Of a DNA stretch of 64,000 bases, positions 45,455-55,402 are shown in pieces; the first letter of the stretch is position 1, and every line of letters begins with the position of its first letter. The position numbers and the translations under genes were made by a program. The notes beneath the pieces were generated by a model, which saw only the letters and a list, made by a program, of their open reading frames with translations, did not search any database and was not told where the DNA came from. Source of the stretch: Rhodobacterales bacterium HKCCA1288 (GTDB taxonomy: Bacteria; Pseudomonadota; Alphaproteobacteria; Rhodobacterales; Rhodobacteraceae); the NCBI GenBank assembly GCA_015693905.1, contig CP065161.1, positions 310,001 to 374,000 of the forward strand, written 5' to 3'.

Positions 45455-45999
45455 ATATCTCTGCGCGTGATGGACATGCCGCCTTGCCCGCGCGCGTCAT
45501 CCATGTGGTTCAAGGCGAATTTGCCGTTTCAAAAGACGCAGATGTGGTGATGTCCACTGTGCTTGGATCTTGTGTTGCGGCCTGTCTCTTTGATCCGCTG
45601 CGTGGGATTGGCGGGATCAATCATTTTTTACTGCCAAATGCGCGGGGCGATCATTCTGACATCCGCTTTGCGGCCGCCGCGATGGAGCAATTGCTCAATG
45701 CCCTGCTGAAAAAAGGGGCGTTGAAATCTGATATTCGCGCCAAGCTGTTTGGCGGTGCAAAAATGATCAAAACACTGCCCGATATCGGCCGCAATAACGG
45801 GCTAGCTGCATTTGAATTTCTTCGAAACGAGGAAATCCCCTGTTTGGCTGAATCCTTAGGCGGAACACGGGCCAGACGTTTGCGCTTTTTCCCAAATACG
45901 GGTCGGGCCCAGATCAAATTCTTGGGCGATGATGTGCCCGATCCAGTGGTTCATGCCGCCCTGCCTGAGCCACGGGCAGGTGAGGCTGAACTTTTCTAA
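45451..45999 (+). CDS. cheD: chemoreceptor glutamine deamidase CheD
   Basis: This 182-residue CheD has the catalytic Cys41 in STVLGSCVAACLFDP, His58 in GGINHFLLP and a FGGAKM motif. It deamidates receptor glutamines to produce methylation sites. Its ATG overlaps the cheB stop (ATGA). The N-terminus IHVVQGEFAVSKDADVVMST is typical. It is followed by a receptor gene after 136 bases. Confidence 0.93.
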   Translation: MNISARDGHAALPARVIHVVQGEFAVSKDADVVMSTVLGSCVAACLFDPLRGIGGINHFLLPNARGDHSDIRFAAAAMEQLLNALLKKGALKSDIRAKLFGGAKMIKTLPDIGRNNGLAAFEFLRNEEIPCLAESLGGTRARRLRFFPNTGRAQIKFLGDDVPDPVVHAALPEPRAGEAELF

Positions 46000-46135
46000 G
46001 CGGTGTATACGGAATTTTATCACTTAGGGACGTAGCACAGCTGAAAGTGAGTGGCGTGACCGCAGCTAGATCACGCAAGCGCATTAAGGCCTTCACATGG
46101 CCAATTTGATACACCGCGGAAGGAGTTGATGTTCC

Positions 46136-48274
46136 ATGGTTCGTTCTGAAATTTTCCATCGGGTCTGGGGGCAACGCCCTTTGCGGTTTAAAATGCTCGC
46201 CATGATCCTGGCATTGTTGACAGCAAGCACTGTTGCCATTTCTGCGATGCTCATCGAAAGCATGCGCCAAAATATGGTCGAAAATATCGAGGAGACGCTG
46301 TCGAAATCAGGCCGTGTCGCCGCTGAGTTCATGGCCATTTACGCGGTCGATTTCGAGGTTGAAAAAGATGCGTCCGATACGATTACACAGGTGAATTGGG
46401 GGCAGGTGCCCGATACATTCTCATTCAGTGTGATCGATCAAATTGGGGTTCTGACCCGCGGGTATGTCACGCTATTTGTATGGGATGAAGGGCAGGGCGA
46501 ATTCGTGCGTCGTGCGACCAATATTACCCGCGCCGATGGCACCCGTGCAATTGGAACAGTTTTGGGAAATACGGGTGCCGTTCATCAAGAGATTATCGCG
46601 CGGCAAGCCTTTCATGGCCGGGCCGATATTTTGGGGCTGCCTTATTTCACCCATTATTATCCAATTATTGACAGTTCGGACCAGGTTGCAGGCATTTTAT
46701 TCGTTGGGCAAAGCTGGGCCCCTTTTCAGGCGAATATTCAGGCAAAAATTTCCTATGTCATCGCGGCTGCACTTGGGATTTTTGCAATATTCGCCTGTGC
46801 GATTTATGTCGCCATCGGTCAACTTCTGCGTCCGCTTGAGCAGCTAGCCCAAGACATCACCACAATATCCGAAGGCGACTTGTCGTTAAAAATTGCGATG
46901 CAGGATCGGCAAGATCCGATTGGCGATATCGCGCGGGCCTTGGTCAAGTTCCGCAACAAGTTGCGTGATACGCGCCTTCTTGAGGAGCAGCAAAACCAAC
47001 TGCAAGCAAAAATAGATCAAGACCGCATTGAACAAGGCGAGGTTATGGCGGTTTTAAGCGAAGGGTTAAAGCATCTTGCCGATGGTAATTTGACCCATCG
47101 TATTCACAGCAGTGCAGAAAAACCTTTCCCCCCTGATTACGAGCCTTTGCGCGTCAGCTTTAACGGTGTTGTAGATCGTTTGTCTGAGGCAGTGCAAAGC
47201 ATCCGTGCGGTGGCAACGGCCGTGCGTGGCGGGTCAGAGGAAATCACCAAGGCGAGCGAGGATTTGTCGGGCCGCTCTGAAACGCAAGCGGCCACTTTGG
47301 AACAATCATCTGCAGCATTAAACCAGTTGACCGAAAGTGTGCGCAGCACCTCCGAGCGCGCAGAGCGCGCCAAGGAGGCCAGCCGCGCCAATCGTGAACG
47401 CGCCGAGCACGGCGCCTCGGTCATGCGCGAGGCGATGGATGCCATGGCGCGCATCGAAGAAAGCTCTGGTCAAATTACGCGGATCATCGCCGTGATCGAG
47501 GATATTGCTTTTCAAACCAACCTTCTTGCGTTGAACGCAGGCGTTGAAGCCGCCCGCGCGGGCGAGGCAGGGCGCGGGTTCACGGTTGTGGCCTCCGAAG
47601 TGCGGCTTTTGGCGCAACGCGCCTCCGAATCTGCCCGCGAAATTCGCAATCTGATTTCCGAAAGCACCGCGCAAGTCGCGAACGGGTCTGATCTCGTAAA
47701 ACGCTCGGGCGGCACATTGGATGAAATCCTACAAACTGCACAGGAGGCCTCAAGCCTCGCCAGTGAGATTGCATCTGCGGCGCATGAACAGGCCATAGGC
47801 CTAGAGGAGGTGACGACAGGTGTGAATACCCTTGATCAAGTCACACAACAAAACGCCGCTGTCGCGGAGGAGGCAAATGCCGCAGCGGCAACTTTGCTGG
47901 CCCGCGCGGAGGATTTGATCACGGCGCTTAATGGTTTTCATTTAACTGGGCAGGGGGATGCCGCGGTGAAGGGTCAAGCAAAGGCCAAGCCCCGCACGGA
48001 TATGGCGGCAAAAGACGGGCATCACGCCCTGCCTTATGGCGCGCGCGCAGAAAAATTAGGCTCGGCAAAAGATCAAAAATCGCAAGATTGGGGTGAGGCT
48101 GCCCGCGCGGCATTGCTCAATGGATCAGATGTTATGGCCGACCCTGCCCCCCCTCAGATGCAGGATCATGGGACGAAGCAGGCGCCAGAAAAGCCCGAGA
48201 TCATCCCCACACCGCAACGCCCGTATCTGCAACGTGAGGCCAGCACGGGCGGTGTTGTTTGGGAAGATTTTTAA
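46136..48274 (+). CDS. transmembrane methyl-accepting chemotaxis protein
   Basis: This is a 712-residue receptor: TM1 at about 19-40, a periplasmic Cache-type domain 45-200 ([17 protein letters not shown] ... GILFVG), TM2 at 205-228, HAMP to about 280, a second HAMP-like segment 300-350 and a signalling hairpin with [20 protein letters not shown]. The C-terminal linker is long and ends VWEDF, which fits the xWxxF pentapeptide that tethers CheR and CheB. The ATG follows GGAAGGAG at about 9 bases. It ends at a bidirectional terminator. Confidence 0.93.
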   Translation: MVRSEIFHRVWGQRPLRFKMLAMILALLTASTVAISAMLIESMRQNMVENIEETLSKSGRVAAEFMAIYAVDFEVEKDASDTITQVNWGQVPDTFSFSVIDQIGVLTRGYVTLFVWDEGQGEFVRRATNITRADGTRAIGTVLGNTGAVHQEIIARQAFHGRADILGLPYFTHYYPIIDSSDQVAGILFVGQSWAPFQANIQAKISYVIAAALGIFAIFACAIYVAIGQLLRPLEQLAQDITTISEGDLSLKIAMQDRQDPIGDIARALVKFRNKLRDTRLLEEQQNQLQAKIDQDRIEQGEVMAVLSEGLKHLADGNLTHRIHSSAEKPFPPDYEPLRVSFNGVVDRLSEAVQSIRAVATAVRGGSEEITKASEDLSGRSETQAATLEQSSAALNQLTESVRSTSERAERAKEASRANRERAEHGASVMREAMDAMARIEESSGQITRIIAVIEDIAFQTNLLALNAGVEAARAGEAGRGFTVVASEVRLLAQRASESAREIRNLISESTAQVANGSDLVKRSGGTLDEILQTAQEASSLASEIASAAHEQAIGLEEVTTGVNTLDQVTQQNAAVAEEANAAAATLLARAEDLITALNGFHLTGQGDAAVKGQAKAKPRTDMAAKDGHHALPYGARAEKLGSAKDQKSQDWGEAARAALLNGSDVMADPAPPQMQDHGTKQAPEKPEIIPTPQRPYLQREASTGGVVWEDF

Positions 48275-48296
48275 AATTGATGAAACCGCAGAACGC

Positions 48297-48327
48297 AAAA
48301 ATGGGCCAGCGATTTGGCCCATTTTTT
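48297..48327. terminator. bidirectional intrinsic terminator between receptor gene and msrA
   Basis: AAAAATGGGCCA and TGGCCCATTTTT form a perfect 12-base-pair stem with a 6-base loop, with A-run and T-run on either side. It serves the receptor gene on plus and msrA on minus. Confidence 0.92.
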
Positions 48328-48345
48328 GATCTAATCGGTTGTCAT

Positions 48346-48846
48346 TTAGGCGCGCTTTGGCAGCACCCAATCAGGGCGCGGGAAATGACAGGTATACCCA
48401 TTGGGAAGGCGCTCAAGATAATCTTGATGTTCAGGTTCTGCCTCCCAAAACGGGCCCACAGGCGCTACCTCAGTCACAACCTTTCCAGGCCAAAGCCCCG
48501 ATGCGTTGACATCTGCGATAACCTCTAACGCGGTTTCGCGTTGCGCTTCATCGACATAAAAAATCGCAGACCGATAGGACATCCCAATATCATTTCCCTG
48601 ACGGTTCAATGTGGTGGGATCATGAATTTGAAAGAAAAACGCCAACAGATCACGATAGGTTAGGCGCTCGGGATCAAAGAAAATTTCAATCGCCTCGGCA
48701 TGGGTGCCATGGTTGCGATAGGTAGCATTTTGAACATCGCCCCCCGAATAGCCAACACGGGTTGCACACACCCCATCCATGCGGCGGATCAATTGTTGCA
48801 TGCCCCAAAAGCATCCACCCGCTAAAACCGCCCGTTCTTGCGCCAT
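48346..48846 (-). CDS. msrA: peptide-methionine (S)-S-oxide reductase MsrA
   Basis: This 166-residue enzyme has the catalytic motif GCFWG (Cys12). Conserved [23 protein letters not shown] (quoted in part) and [16 protein letters not shown] confirm the family. It repairs the S-form of methionine sulfoxide using thioredoxin. No C-terminal cysteine pair for recycling is obvious. It starts 3 bases after msrB, so the two are cotranscribed. Confidence 0.95.
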   Translation of the reverse strand: MAQERAVLAGGCFWGMQQLIRRMDGVCATRVGYSGGDVQNATYRNHGTHAEAIEIFFDPERLTYRDLLAFFFQIHDPTTLNRQGNDIGMSYRSAIFYVDEAQRETALEVIADVNASGLWPGKVVTEVAPVGPFWEAEPEHQDYLERLPNGYTCHFPRPDWVLPKRA

Positions 48847-48849
48847 TGT

Positions 48850-49293
48850 TCACGCCTCCAACATCATCAGATACTCGCCATACCCTTCGGCCTGCATATC
48901 TGCTTCGGGAATGAAACGTAAAGCGGCCGAATTGATACAATAGCGCAAGCCCCCGCGATCCCGTGGCCCATCGGGAAAAACATGGCCCAAATGGCTGTCG
49001 CCATATTTCGAGCGCACCTCAACGCGCACCATCCCATGGCTGAGGTCGCGCTTTTCGACCACCATTTCATCGCTGATGGGCTTTGTGAATGAGGGCCAAC
49101 CACAGCCAGAATGAAATTTGTCATTAGACAAAAACAGCGGCTCGCCAGATACGATATCTACATAAATCCCGCGCGCCTCTAAATCGGTATAGGCCCCCGT
49201 AAAGGGGCGCTCGGTGCCATTTTCTTGGGTAATGTGGTATTGCTCGGGCGTCAGTGCCGCGATGGCCTGCAGCGTCTTTTGATATTTTGTCAT
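48850..49293 (-). CDS. msrB: peptide-methionine (R)-S-oxide reductase MsrB
   Basis: This 147-residue enzyme has the catalytic Cys119 in [11 protein letters not shown], and Cys64 in HSGCGWPSF as resolving candidate. The zinc-binding CxxC pairs of many MsrB proteins are absent. It acts on R-methionine sulfoxide and complements MsrA encoded next to it. The start at 49293 was chosen because the fold begins [17 protein letters not shown] is about 12 bases upstream, rather far. Confidence 0.93.
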   Translation of the reverse strand: MTKYQKTLQAIAALTPEQYHITQENGTERPFTGAYTDLEARGIYVDIVSGEPLFLSNDKFHSGCGWPSFTKPISDEMVVEKRDLSHGMVRVEVRSKYGDSHLGHVFPDGPRDRGGLRYCINSAALRFIPEADMQAEGYGEYLMMLEA

Positions 49294-49435
49294 TAGGAAC
49301 GGCTCACTCCTTATGGGGTTTGAGCCATAATGTGGGGGCGGCGCGAAAATTATCCAGTGAAAATGGCAAGCCACACAAAGACGTTACGCCGAAATAAGCG
49401 CACTTTATGCCGAATTGAGGCGAATAATGGCTGAC

Positions 49436-49990
49436 TTACCCGCCCCAACGGCGGACATCGCCGCAATCCATATGCACAAAGTTCGAGCGCGAATACCGCC
49501 CAACCCCACCTGCGGCGCAGCTTTCAGCCGCGCGCGCAATTTGACTGACATTGCGGGAGGTGAGGCGCAAATCAGCCGCCTCGCCAACCATATGGAGTGA
49601 GTTGCGAGCAACACCTGACGAGCGTTGACGCAGCATCGCGTTGGTTGCAGGCGAGCGATAGCCAGACAACAACAGATAAGGTTCGTTTGTATCCAACAGA
49701 TTATGAGAGGCTGCCATGATGTCCAAGGTGCGCGGGTCAATCGCATGCACCTCATTTTGGCGCCAGTCGCGCATGAAGTAGCTGATTTCTTCAATTGCGG
49801 GGCGAATATAGTCGCCATCAATCCAGTAAATCATATCCAGCGTTTCGCCCGTGCGGCCATTATGCATGCGCAATTTGCGAAAATCGCCTGCGCCGCGCAA
49901 AATCCCAAAGGCGTTAGCAGATACAGGTGCCGCCGCGATCGTTGTCGCAGCAAATGCCCGCAATAAGCCCCGACGGCTAATCAATTTCAT
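49436..49990 (-). CDS. Tat-exported YcbK/DUF882 family protein (peptidase M15-like)
   Basis: This is a 184-residue protein. The N-terminus MKLISRRGLLRAFAATTIAA carries a twin-arginine motif and a hydrophobic stretch, with a likely cut after SANA. The mature domain has YLLLSGYRSPATNAML, SLHMVGEAADLRL and FVHMDCGDVRRWGG, giving the His/Asp metal ligands of the M15 (D-Ala-D-Ala carboxypeptidase-like) fold. It probably acts on murein in the periplasm. It is divergent from the L,D-transpeptidase gene, which suggests a shared role. Confidence 0.88.
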   Translation of the reverse strand: MKLISRRGLLRAFAATTIAAAPVSANAFGILRGAGDFRKLRMHNGRTGETLDMIYWIDGDYIRPAIEEISYFMRDWRQNEVHAIDPRTLDIMAASHNLLDTNEPYLLLSGYRSPATNAMLRQRSSGVARNSLHMVGEAADLRLTSRNVSQIARAAESCAAGGVGRYSRSNFVHMDCGDVRRWGG

Positions 49991-50395
49991 TCCAGTCCCC
50001 ATGCTTCTGCCCTGATTACCACTACACTTGCTACGGGTGCCTCTGTCCCTGAGCTGGACGGATCCAGCGTGAATGACAGCGGGCGGTTTTTTATTCGCAC
50101 GTTACGTCACGAAATGTGACACAGGTGAAATGATTGTGAAAGCATTGATTAACCTTTTGGCGGAAAGGGTCTTTCGATTCGGCGGAAATTTGCCAATCGG
50201 TGTAATGCACTGTTTTTGCGTAAAAATTCACCTGCCTCTGCGCGGGTTTGGCCTCGTGGCGGCCATCAGACCCTCGTAAAGGGTAAAAAACATCTGTTGC
50301 AACGCTGCATAGGCGTGACGCCTGAGCGATCGTGCGCCCGCGATTGAACATGGACGGCGCGCGCCTTCTTCCCCATATTTGGCATAGGGGTTCGT
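49991..50395. other. 405-bp divergent intergenic region between YcbK-type and L,D-transpeptidase genes
   Basis: No credible gene is present. Around 50106-50120 the dyad GTCAC-GAAAT-GTGAC could be a protein binding site. A small hairpin GCTGGA/TCCAGC lies at 50053-50068. The region probably contains both promoters. Confidence 0.5.
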
Positions 50396-52120
50396 TTGAA
50401 AATAGGTATTATCGTGCGTGTTGAAAGAACTGGTTTTTGGGTTGAGTTGGTGACTGGCGCGGGCTTAGGCCTGATCATCGCGGGCGCTGCTGTGGCGCAA
50501 AGCCTGCCTGCCACGGTGGTTACCTCTCCGCCATCATCGGCGCAGTTCTGGCAGGATGTCGCCGCGCGCCAGGCGGTGGCGGCCCGCTTTGCAAGCCATC
50601 CTGAGGTATTCGACTTTTATGCCGCACGCGACTTTGCGCCAATTTGGACGGGCGAGGGGCCTGAATTTGAGCTGCGCCGCGCTGCGCTGCTCGCGGCCCT
50701 CGAGGCATCTGGCGATCACGGCCTGCCGCGCGCGAGTTATGACATTGCAGGTTTACGCGCGGGCTTTGCAACTGGGGCAGATATTGCAACCGAGTTGCGC
50801 GCGGCTTTGACCTATCTGGACTATGCGCAAGATATCAGCGCAGGGGTGTTAGAGCCTGCGACTTTGGCCGAAGACATTCATAAAACCACCCCGCGCCAAA
50901 GCAGTGAGGCCCTGCTGTCAGGTTTTGCATCGGCTGATAATCCATTGATATATTTGTCAAATTTGACACCGAAGCACCCGCAATATGCCCGTCTTCAGCG
51001 CGCAATGTTTGATTTGGCGCGCGTGGTTGAAGCGGGCGGATGGGGCGCGCCTGTGGTGGCGGAAAGACTGGAATTGGGCGACCAAGGGCCCGCTGTCGCG
51101 GCCTTGATCGCGCGGTTGCAAGCGATGGGATATCTCGCCGAAGAGCCCAGTTCTGCATCCGTAACCCTATCAACCGCGAATGATGCGCAAACGGCCACCG
51201 AAGCGCCTGCGCCAGCCCTGTTTGATGATAGGCTGGTCGGGGCGGTGATGCGCTTTCAAGCGGATAACGGGTTAACCCAAGATGGAATTGTTGGCGCCAA
51301 TACATTGGCCGCGATCAATGTGGATGCCGAAACGCGCCTTAAAGATGTGATCTTGGCCATGGAGCGGCAACGTTGGATGAATTTTGACCGCGGTGAGCGC
51401 CATGTCTTGGTCAATATCCCTGACTTCCATGCGACTGTGGTGGATCAAGATGTCGTGACCTTCTCAACCCGTTCGGTTGTAGGGCACCCCGATCCACGCC
51501 GTCACACGCCCGAATTCTCGGACGTCATGGAATATATGGTCATTAACCCCAGTTGGACGGTGCCCCGTTCAATCACCACACGCGAATATCTGCCGCAATT
51601 GCAAGAAGACCCCACAGCGCAAAGTCAGTTGGAATTGTGGAGTGGGGGGCAAGTTGTCGATCGCGCGCAGGTGGATTTCACCCAATACACGGCGAGCACC
51701 TTCCCTTATACGTTGCGCCAAGCCCCCTCGACCAGCAATGCTTTGGGGTTGGTGAAATTCATGTTCCCCAATCCGTGGAACATTTACCTGCATGACACAC
51801 CTGCAAAAAACCTCTTCGCGCGCGAAACGCGGGCCTATAGCCATGGCTGCGTGCGGCTGCAGGATCCGTTTGATTTCGCCTATCATCTTTTGGCCCCTCA
51901 AGTGGACAATCCCGAAGCCTATTTCGCGCGTATCCTTGCAACGGGTCGCGAAACAACGGTGCAGCTTGAAACGCCGATCCCCGTGCATTTGGTCTATTGG
52001 ACATCCTTTGTGGATCCCGATGGGCGACTGCAGCATCGCGCCGATATTTACGGGCGCAATGCCGATTTGTGGCAGGCCCTTGAGGCGGCGGGGGTTTCCG
52101 TTGCGGCAATCTCAAGTTAA
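50396..52120 (+). CDS. L,D-transpeptidase family protein (YkuD domain, YcbB/LdtD-like)
   Basis: This 574-residue protein has an N-terminal hydrophobic signal (VTGAGLGLIIAGAAVAQS), a scaffold region, a peptidoglycan-binding domain near 215-310 (LELGDQGPAVAALIARLQAMG ... GLTQDGIVGANTLAAIN) and a YkuD catalytic domain with VINPSWTVPRSI and the catalytic YSHGCVRLQDP. It forms 3-3 crosslinks in murein. The start is uncertain: TTG at 50396 with AGGGG 5 bases upstream, or GTG at 50414. No ATG is available before the signal peptide. Confidence 0.9.
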   Translation: MKIGIIVRVERTGFWVELVTGAGLGLIIAGAAVAQSLPATVVTSPPSSAQFWQDVAARQAVAARFASHPEVFDFYAARDFAPIWTGEGPEFELRRAALLAALEASGDHGLPRASYDIAGLRAGFATGADIATELRAALTYLDYAQDISAGVLEPATLAEDIHKTTPRQSSEALLSGFASADNPLIYLSNLTPKHPQYARLQRAMFDLARVVEAGGWGAPVVAERLELGDQGPAVAALIARLQAMGYLAEEPSSASVTLSTANDAQTATEAPAPALFDDRLVGAVMRFQADNGLTQDGIVGANTLAAINVDAETRLKDVILAMERQRWMNFDRGERHVLVNIPDFHATVVDQDVVTFSTRSVVGHPDPRRHTPEFSDVMEYMVINPSWTVPRSITTREYLPQLQEDPTAQSQLELWSGGQVVDRAQVDFTQYTASTFPYTLRQAPSTSNALGLVKFMFPNPWNIYLHDTPAKNLFARETRAYSHGCVRLQDPFDFAYHLLAPQVDNPEAYFARILATGRETTVQLETPIPVHLVYWTSFVDPDGRLQHRADIYGRNADLWQALEAAGVSVAAISS

Positions 52121-52186
52121 AGGCTCAAGGTAAAGGCAAAGGGTGGCCCCGTGGTTGGGCCATAGCAAGAATAAGGCGCATCCCAC

Positions 52187-53278
52187 ATGGCTGGCAGCAG
52201 CATTGAGCATATCGCCAAAGAATTGGGCGCAAAAGCCGAAGGCGCGGTTGGATTAGTCGTCTCGCGCCTGTCCGAGCCCGCCATGGCCGCCGCTGATCAT
52301 CTGGCCTTGGCGATGTCAGAAAAATATTTGCCCGATTTGGCCAAAGGACAGGCCAAGGCCGCGATTGTGGCCGAGGGCACGGATTGGAAGGCGCTTGGAT
52401 TAGAGGCTGCGATTTTAATCGCCCGCCCGCGCTATGCGATGGCGGGTGTCACGGCTCTCATGGATCAAGGGCCACATATTGTGGCCGGAATTCACCCCAG
52501 CGCGGTGATTGACCCAAGCGCCCAAATTGGCGCGGATGCCGCCATCGGGCCTTTCGTGGTCATCGGGGCGGGCGCCATCATTGGGCCGCGCGCCCGCATC
52601 GCCCCGCATGTCAGCATTGCCGAAGCCGCGGAAATTGGTGCCGATGCGTTGATCCATGCGGGTGTGCGCATCGCGCATCATGTGCAAATTGGGGATCGTG
52701 TGATCATTCAACCCAATGCGGTGATTGGGGGGGATGGGTTCTCTTTCGTCACCCCAGAAAAATCCCAAGTCGAAATTGCCCGCCAATCCTTGGGGAAATC
52801 AGACGCGGCGCAGACCCCGCAATCTTGGGCGCGCATTCACTCCTTGGGTCGTGTCGTCATCGGGGATGATGTCGAAATTGGCGCAGGCGCTGCGATTGAC
52901 CGCGGCACAGTGGCCAATACGGAAATCGGATCAGGCACAAAGATCGATAATTTGGTTCATATCGGCCACAATTGCCGCATTGGTCGCGATTGCCTGCTCT
53001 GCGGGCAGGTCGGGTTTGCGGGATCTTGTAGCGTGGGCGATCGCGTGGTTTTGGGCGGACAGTGCGGTGTCTCCGATAATATCGAGATCGGCTCTGATGT
53101 GGTCGCCGCAGGGGCCACCAAGATTTATTCTAGCCTTCCATCGGGCAGAATGGTGATGGGCAGCCCGGCTGTCAAAATGGAGACACATATCGAGATGTAT
53201 AAGGCGCTAAGGCGATTGCCGCGTCTTGCAAAAACTGTGGCGGCGCTTGAGAAGAAACTGACCAATCCGAAAGGCTAG
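52187..53278 (+). CDS. lpxD: UDP-3-O-acylglucosamine N-acyltransferase LpxD
   Basis: This 363-residue protein has an N-terminal substrate-binding region (1-100) and a left-handed beta-helix of hexapeptide repeats ([17 protein letters not shown] and onward). The catalytic histidine is in [13 protein letters not shown], and the conserved [11 protein letters not shown] motif is present. It adds the second 3-hydroxyacyl chain in lipid A synthesis using acyl-ACP. It lies 7.6 kb from fabZ-lpxA-lpxI-lpxB in this window and is followed by a dedicated acyl carrier protein and ketoacyl synthase. Confidence 0.93.
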   Translation: MAGSSIEHIAKELGAKAEGAVGLVVSRLSEPAMAAADHLALAMSEKYLPDLAKGQAKAAIVAEGTDWKALGLEAAILIARPRYAMAGVTALMDQGPHIVAGIHPSAVIDPSAQIGADAAIGPFVVIGAGAIIGPRARIAPHVSIAEAAEIGADALIHAGVRIAHHVQIGDRVIIQPNAVIGGDGFSFVTPEKSQVEIARQSLGKSDAAQTPQSWARIHSLGRVVIGDDVEIGAGAAIDRGTVANTEIGSGTKIDNLVHIGHNCRIGRDCLLCGQVGFAGSCSVGDRVVLGGQCGVSDNIEIGSDVVAAGATKIYSSLPSGRMVMGSPAVKMETHIEMYKALRRLPRLAKTVAALEKKLTNPKG

Positions 53279-53310
53279 GCCTTTGGATATGCTGATGGAG
53301 GCAAGGTTTT

Positions 53311-53577
53311 ATGTCTGGAGATATTTCTGAGCAGATCATCAAGATCATTGCAGAACAAGCGGTGCTTGAGACAAGCGATGTCTCGCCTGAAAAAACACTC
53401 GAAGATTTGGGGGTCGACTCGTTAGGGTTGGTCGAAGCCATCTTTGCCATCGAAGAAGAATTCGACATTCAGGTGCCGTTCAACGCCAATGAGCCTGACA
53501 AAAGTGATTTTGATATCTCATCGGTTGCGGCCATTGTGGCGGCAGTCGAAAAACTCGTGGCCGAGCAGCACGGATGA
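53311..53577 (+). CDS. acyl carrier protein
   Basis: This 88-residue acidic ACP has the phosphopantetheine serine in LGVDSLGLVEAIF. It differs from the housekeeping AcpP pattern (DSLDTVEL) and ends in a longer helix. It overlaps the ketoacyl synthase gene by 4 bases and follows lpxD by 32, so it probably supplies a special acyl chain for lipid A or another envelope lipid. I do not see the full AcpXL sequence pattern. Confidence 0.9.
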   Translation: MSGDISEQIIKIIAEQAVLETSDVSPEKTLEDLGVDSLGLVEAIFAIEEEFDIQVPFNANEPDKSDFDISSVAAIVAAVEKLVAEQHG

Positions 53578-54785
53578 GACGTGTTGTTATCACGGGGCAG
53601 GGCACAATCAATGCATTAGGGCATGATGTGCCGACCACTTTGGCGGCGATGCGCGAAGGCAAATGTGGGATAGGCCCGCTTGATTTGCGCGATGTGGATC
53701 GGCTGTCCGTCAAAATTGGGGCGCAAGTGACGGGCTATGATCCAGAGGCGCTGTTCAACCGCCAGCAAATTGCGCTCTATGACCGCTTTACGCAATTCAC
53801 CTTAATCGCTGCGCATCAAGCCTTGGATCATTCTGGCCTTGTTTTTGGGGGCGAGGCGGCCACGCGGGCGGGCGTGGTTCTGGGCACGGCAGGGGGCGGT
53901 GTTAATACATGGGACGAGAATTACCGCACTGTCTATGAAGAGGGGAAAAATCGCGTTCACCCCTTTGTTGTTCCCAAGCTGATGAACAATGCCGCAGCCA
54001 GCCATGTGTCGATGGAATGGAACCTTAAGGGGCCATCCTTTTCGGTGGCCACCGCCTGCGCCTCGTCAAACCATGCGATGGGTTTGGCCTTTCAATTGAT
54101 CCGCGGCGGGGCCTGTGACGTGATGGTCACGGGCGGGTCTGAGGCGATGCTCTCCTTTGGTGGGGTGAAAGCTTGGGAAGGGTTGCGGGTCATGTCCAAA
54201 GATGCCTGTCGTCCTTTTTCGGCCAACCGCAATGGGATGGTGCAGGGCGAAGGGGCCGCGGTGTTTGTGTTCGAAGAATATGATCACGCCAAACGGCGTG
54301 GCGCCGAGATTTTGGCCGAAGTGGTGGGGTTTGCCATGACATCGGACGCGGCGGATATCGTCATGCCGTCCAAACAAGGGGCAGGTCGGGCGATTTCAGG
54401 CGCGCTCAAGGATGCGCGGCTGAACCCTGAGGATATTTGCTATATCAATGCGCATGGCACGGGCACGGCGGCCAATGACAAGGTGGAATGCGCGGCTGTT
54501 GCCGATGTATTTGGCCATCACGCCGATGATCTGATGATATCCTCCACCAAATCGATGCACGGGCATTTAATCGGCGGCACAGGCGCGGTCGAGCTGTTGG
54601 CCTGTATCATGGCGCTGCGCGATGGGGTGATTGCGCCCACCATCGGCTATGAGGAGCCCGACCCTGAATGCGCCCTTGATGTTGTCCCCAATGAGGCACG
54701 AGAGGCCAAGGTTGATGCGGTTCTCTCCAACGCCTTTGCCTTTGGCGGGTTAAACGCAGTTTTGGCATTAAAAGCAGCGCCCTAA
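53574..54785 (+). CDS. beta-ketoacyl-ACP synthase (FabF-like, KAS II family)
   Basis: This 403-residue condensing enzyme has the active Cys in VATACASSNHAMG, one His in NAHGTGTAANDKVE and the second His in SMHGHLIGGTGAVE, so the triad is complete. It elongates acyl chains on ACP. It is translationally coupled to the adjacent ACP gene, so it is likely a dedicated elongase. In rhizobia a comparable ACP-KAS set makes the very-long-chain acid of lipid A; here only one KAS and no dehydratase accompany it. Confidence 0.9.
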   Translation: MRRVVITGQGTINALGHDVPTTLAAMREGKCGIGPLDLRDVDRLSVKIGAQVTGYDPEALFNRQQIALYDRFTQFTLIAAHQALDHSGLVFGGEAATRAGVVLGTAGGGVNTWDENYRTVYEEGKNRVHPFVVPKLMNNAAASHVSMEWNLKGPSFSVATACASSNHAMGLAFQLIRGGACDVMVTGGSEAMLSFGGVKAWEGLRVMSKDACRPFSANRNGMVQGEGAAVFVFEEYDHAKRRGAEILAEVVGFAMTSDAADIVMPSKQGAGRAISGALKDARLNPEDICYINAHGTGTAANDKVECAAVADVFGHHADDLMISSTKSMHGHLIGGTGAVELLACIMALRDGVIAPTIGYEEPDPECALDVVPNEAREAKVDAVLSNAFAFGGLNAVLALKAAP

Positions 54786-54797
54786 GCGGGGCGCTGC
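54774..54797 (-). terminator. intrinsic terminator of ialB inside the 3' end of the KAS gene
   Basis: GCAGCGCCC and GGGCGCTGC form a perfect 9-base-pair stem around a 6-base loop that contains the KAS stop codon. On the minus strand it is followed by TTTTAATG, just after the ialB stop, so it terminates ialB. On plus there is no T-run. Confidence 0.7.
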
Positions 54798-54807
54798 TCC
54801 TGATGGT

Positions 54808-55320
54808 TTATTCAGGTTGAAGGCTGGCAAAGGCTGCGGTGAACCCGTCAAAAGACAGGGTTAGGGCAACCTCTGCATCGGGCGCTGCAATTGGCACGAT
54901 GGTGACAGCTGCCGCCGTGGCCCCTTCGAAGGCGTCAATATTGTCTTGCGTCAGACCAATTTGCACCACGCATCCACCGGGTTGGCAGAAATTGAACGGT
55001 AGGCGGTTTTCATCGAATTCATCGACCTTGAACCGAACACCTGGCAAAAGCAGCGTATCAAGCGGGGTTGCGATGCTGATCGCGCCCACCGTATCGCCGC
55101 CGTCAATGACATCGGCAATACTGACCTCGGCCACGTTATTGCCATCCGTATCTTGCAGCACCTGCGAAATCAGACAGGTTTGTGCCTCGCCTTCGCCGCT
55201 GCAAATTTTCGTCCATGCGCCAAAGGTTTCAGTGTCTTGCGCGATGGCCTGTGGGGCCACGCCCCCGCAAAGCGCCAGAGCCAGAACCGTGTGCAAAAGG
55301 TGACGTGAAAATCGGGTCAT
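54808..55320 (-). CDS. invasion-associated locus B (IalB) family protein
   Basis: This 170-residue secreted protein has the signal peptide HLLHTVLALALCGGVAPQAI with a likely cut after AIAQ, then the IalB-type domain: FGAWTKICSGEGEAQTCLISQ, FKVDEFDENRLPFNFCQPGGC and a C-terminal LTLSFDGFTAAFASL. The cysteines probably form disulfides in the periplasm. The family function is unresolved. The start at 55320 has GAGG at a 5-base distance. A perfect palindrome overlaps the ribosome site. Confidence 0.85.
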   Translation of the reverse strand: MTRFSRHLLHTVLALALCGGVAPQAIAQDTETFGAWTKICSGEGEAQTCLISQVLQDTDGNNVAEVSIADVIDGGDTVGAISIATPLDTLLLPGVRFKVDEFDENRLPFNFCQPGGCVVQIGLTQDNIDAFEGATAAAVTIVPIAAPDAEVALTLSFDGFTAAFASLQPE

Positions 55321-55327
55321 AATATCC

Positions 55328-55342
55328 TCATATGTCATATGA
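55328..55342. promoter_or_regulatory. perfect palindrome overlapping the ialB ribosome site
   Basis: TCATATG-T-CATATGA is a perfect 15-base dyad immediately upstream of ialB, beginning 8 bases from its ATG. It could bind a dimeric regulator or form a small RNA hairpin that hides the ribosome site. No factor can be named. Confidence 0.35.
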
Positions 55343-55402
55343 CCCCTGCGCTAACATAGCATGGCACCATTGTCAGCGGGTGCAGCGCGATATGATCTAA
55401 AT

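Noticed and set aside
50073-50351. Short frames in the gap before the L,D-transpeptidase gene
   Set aside because: No ribosome site of quality and no protein-like pattern; the region is better explained as divergent promoters.
52121-52186. Hairpin TGGCCC/GGGCCA between L,D-transpeptidase and lpxD genes as terminator
   Set aside because: The stem is only 6 base pairs and no T-run follows.
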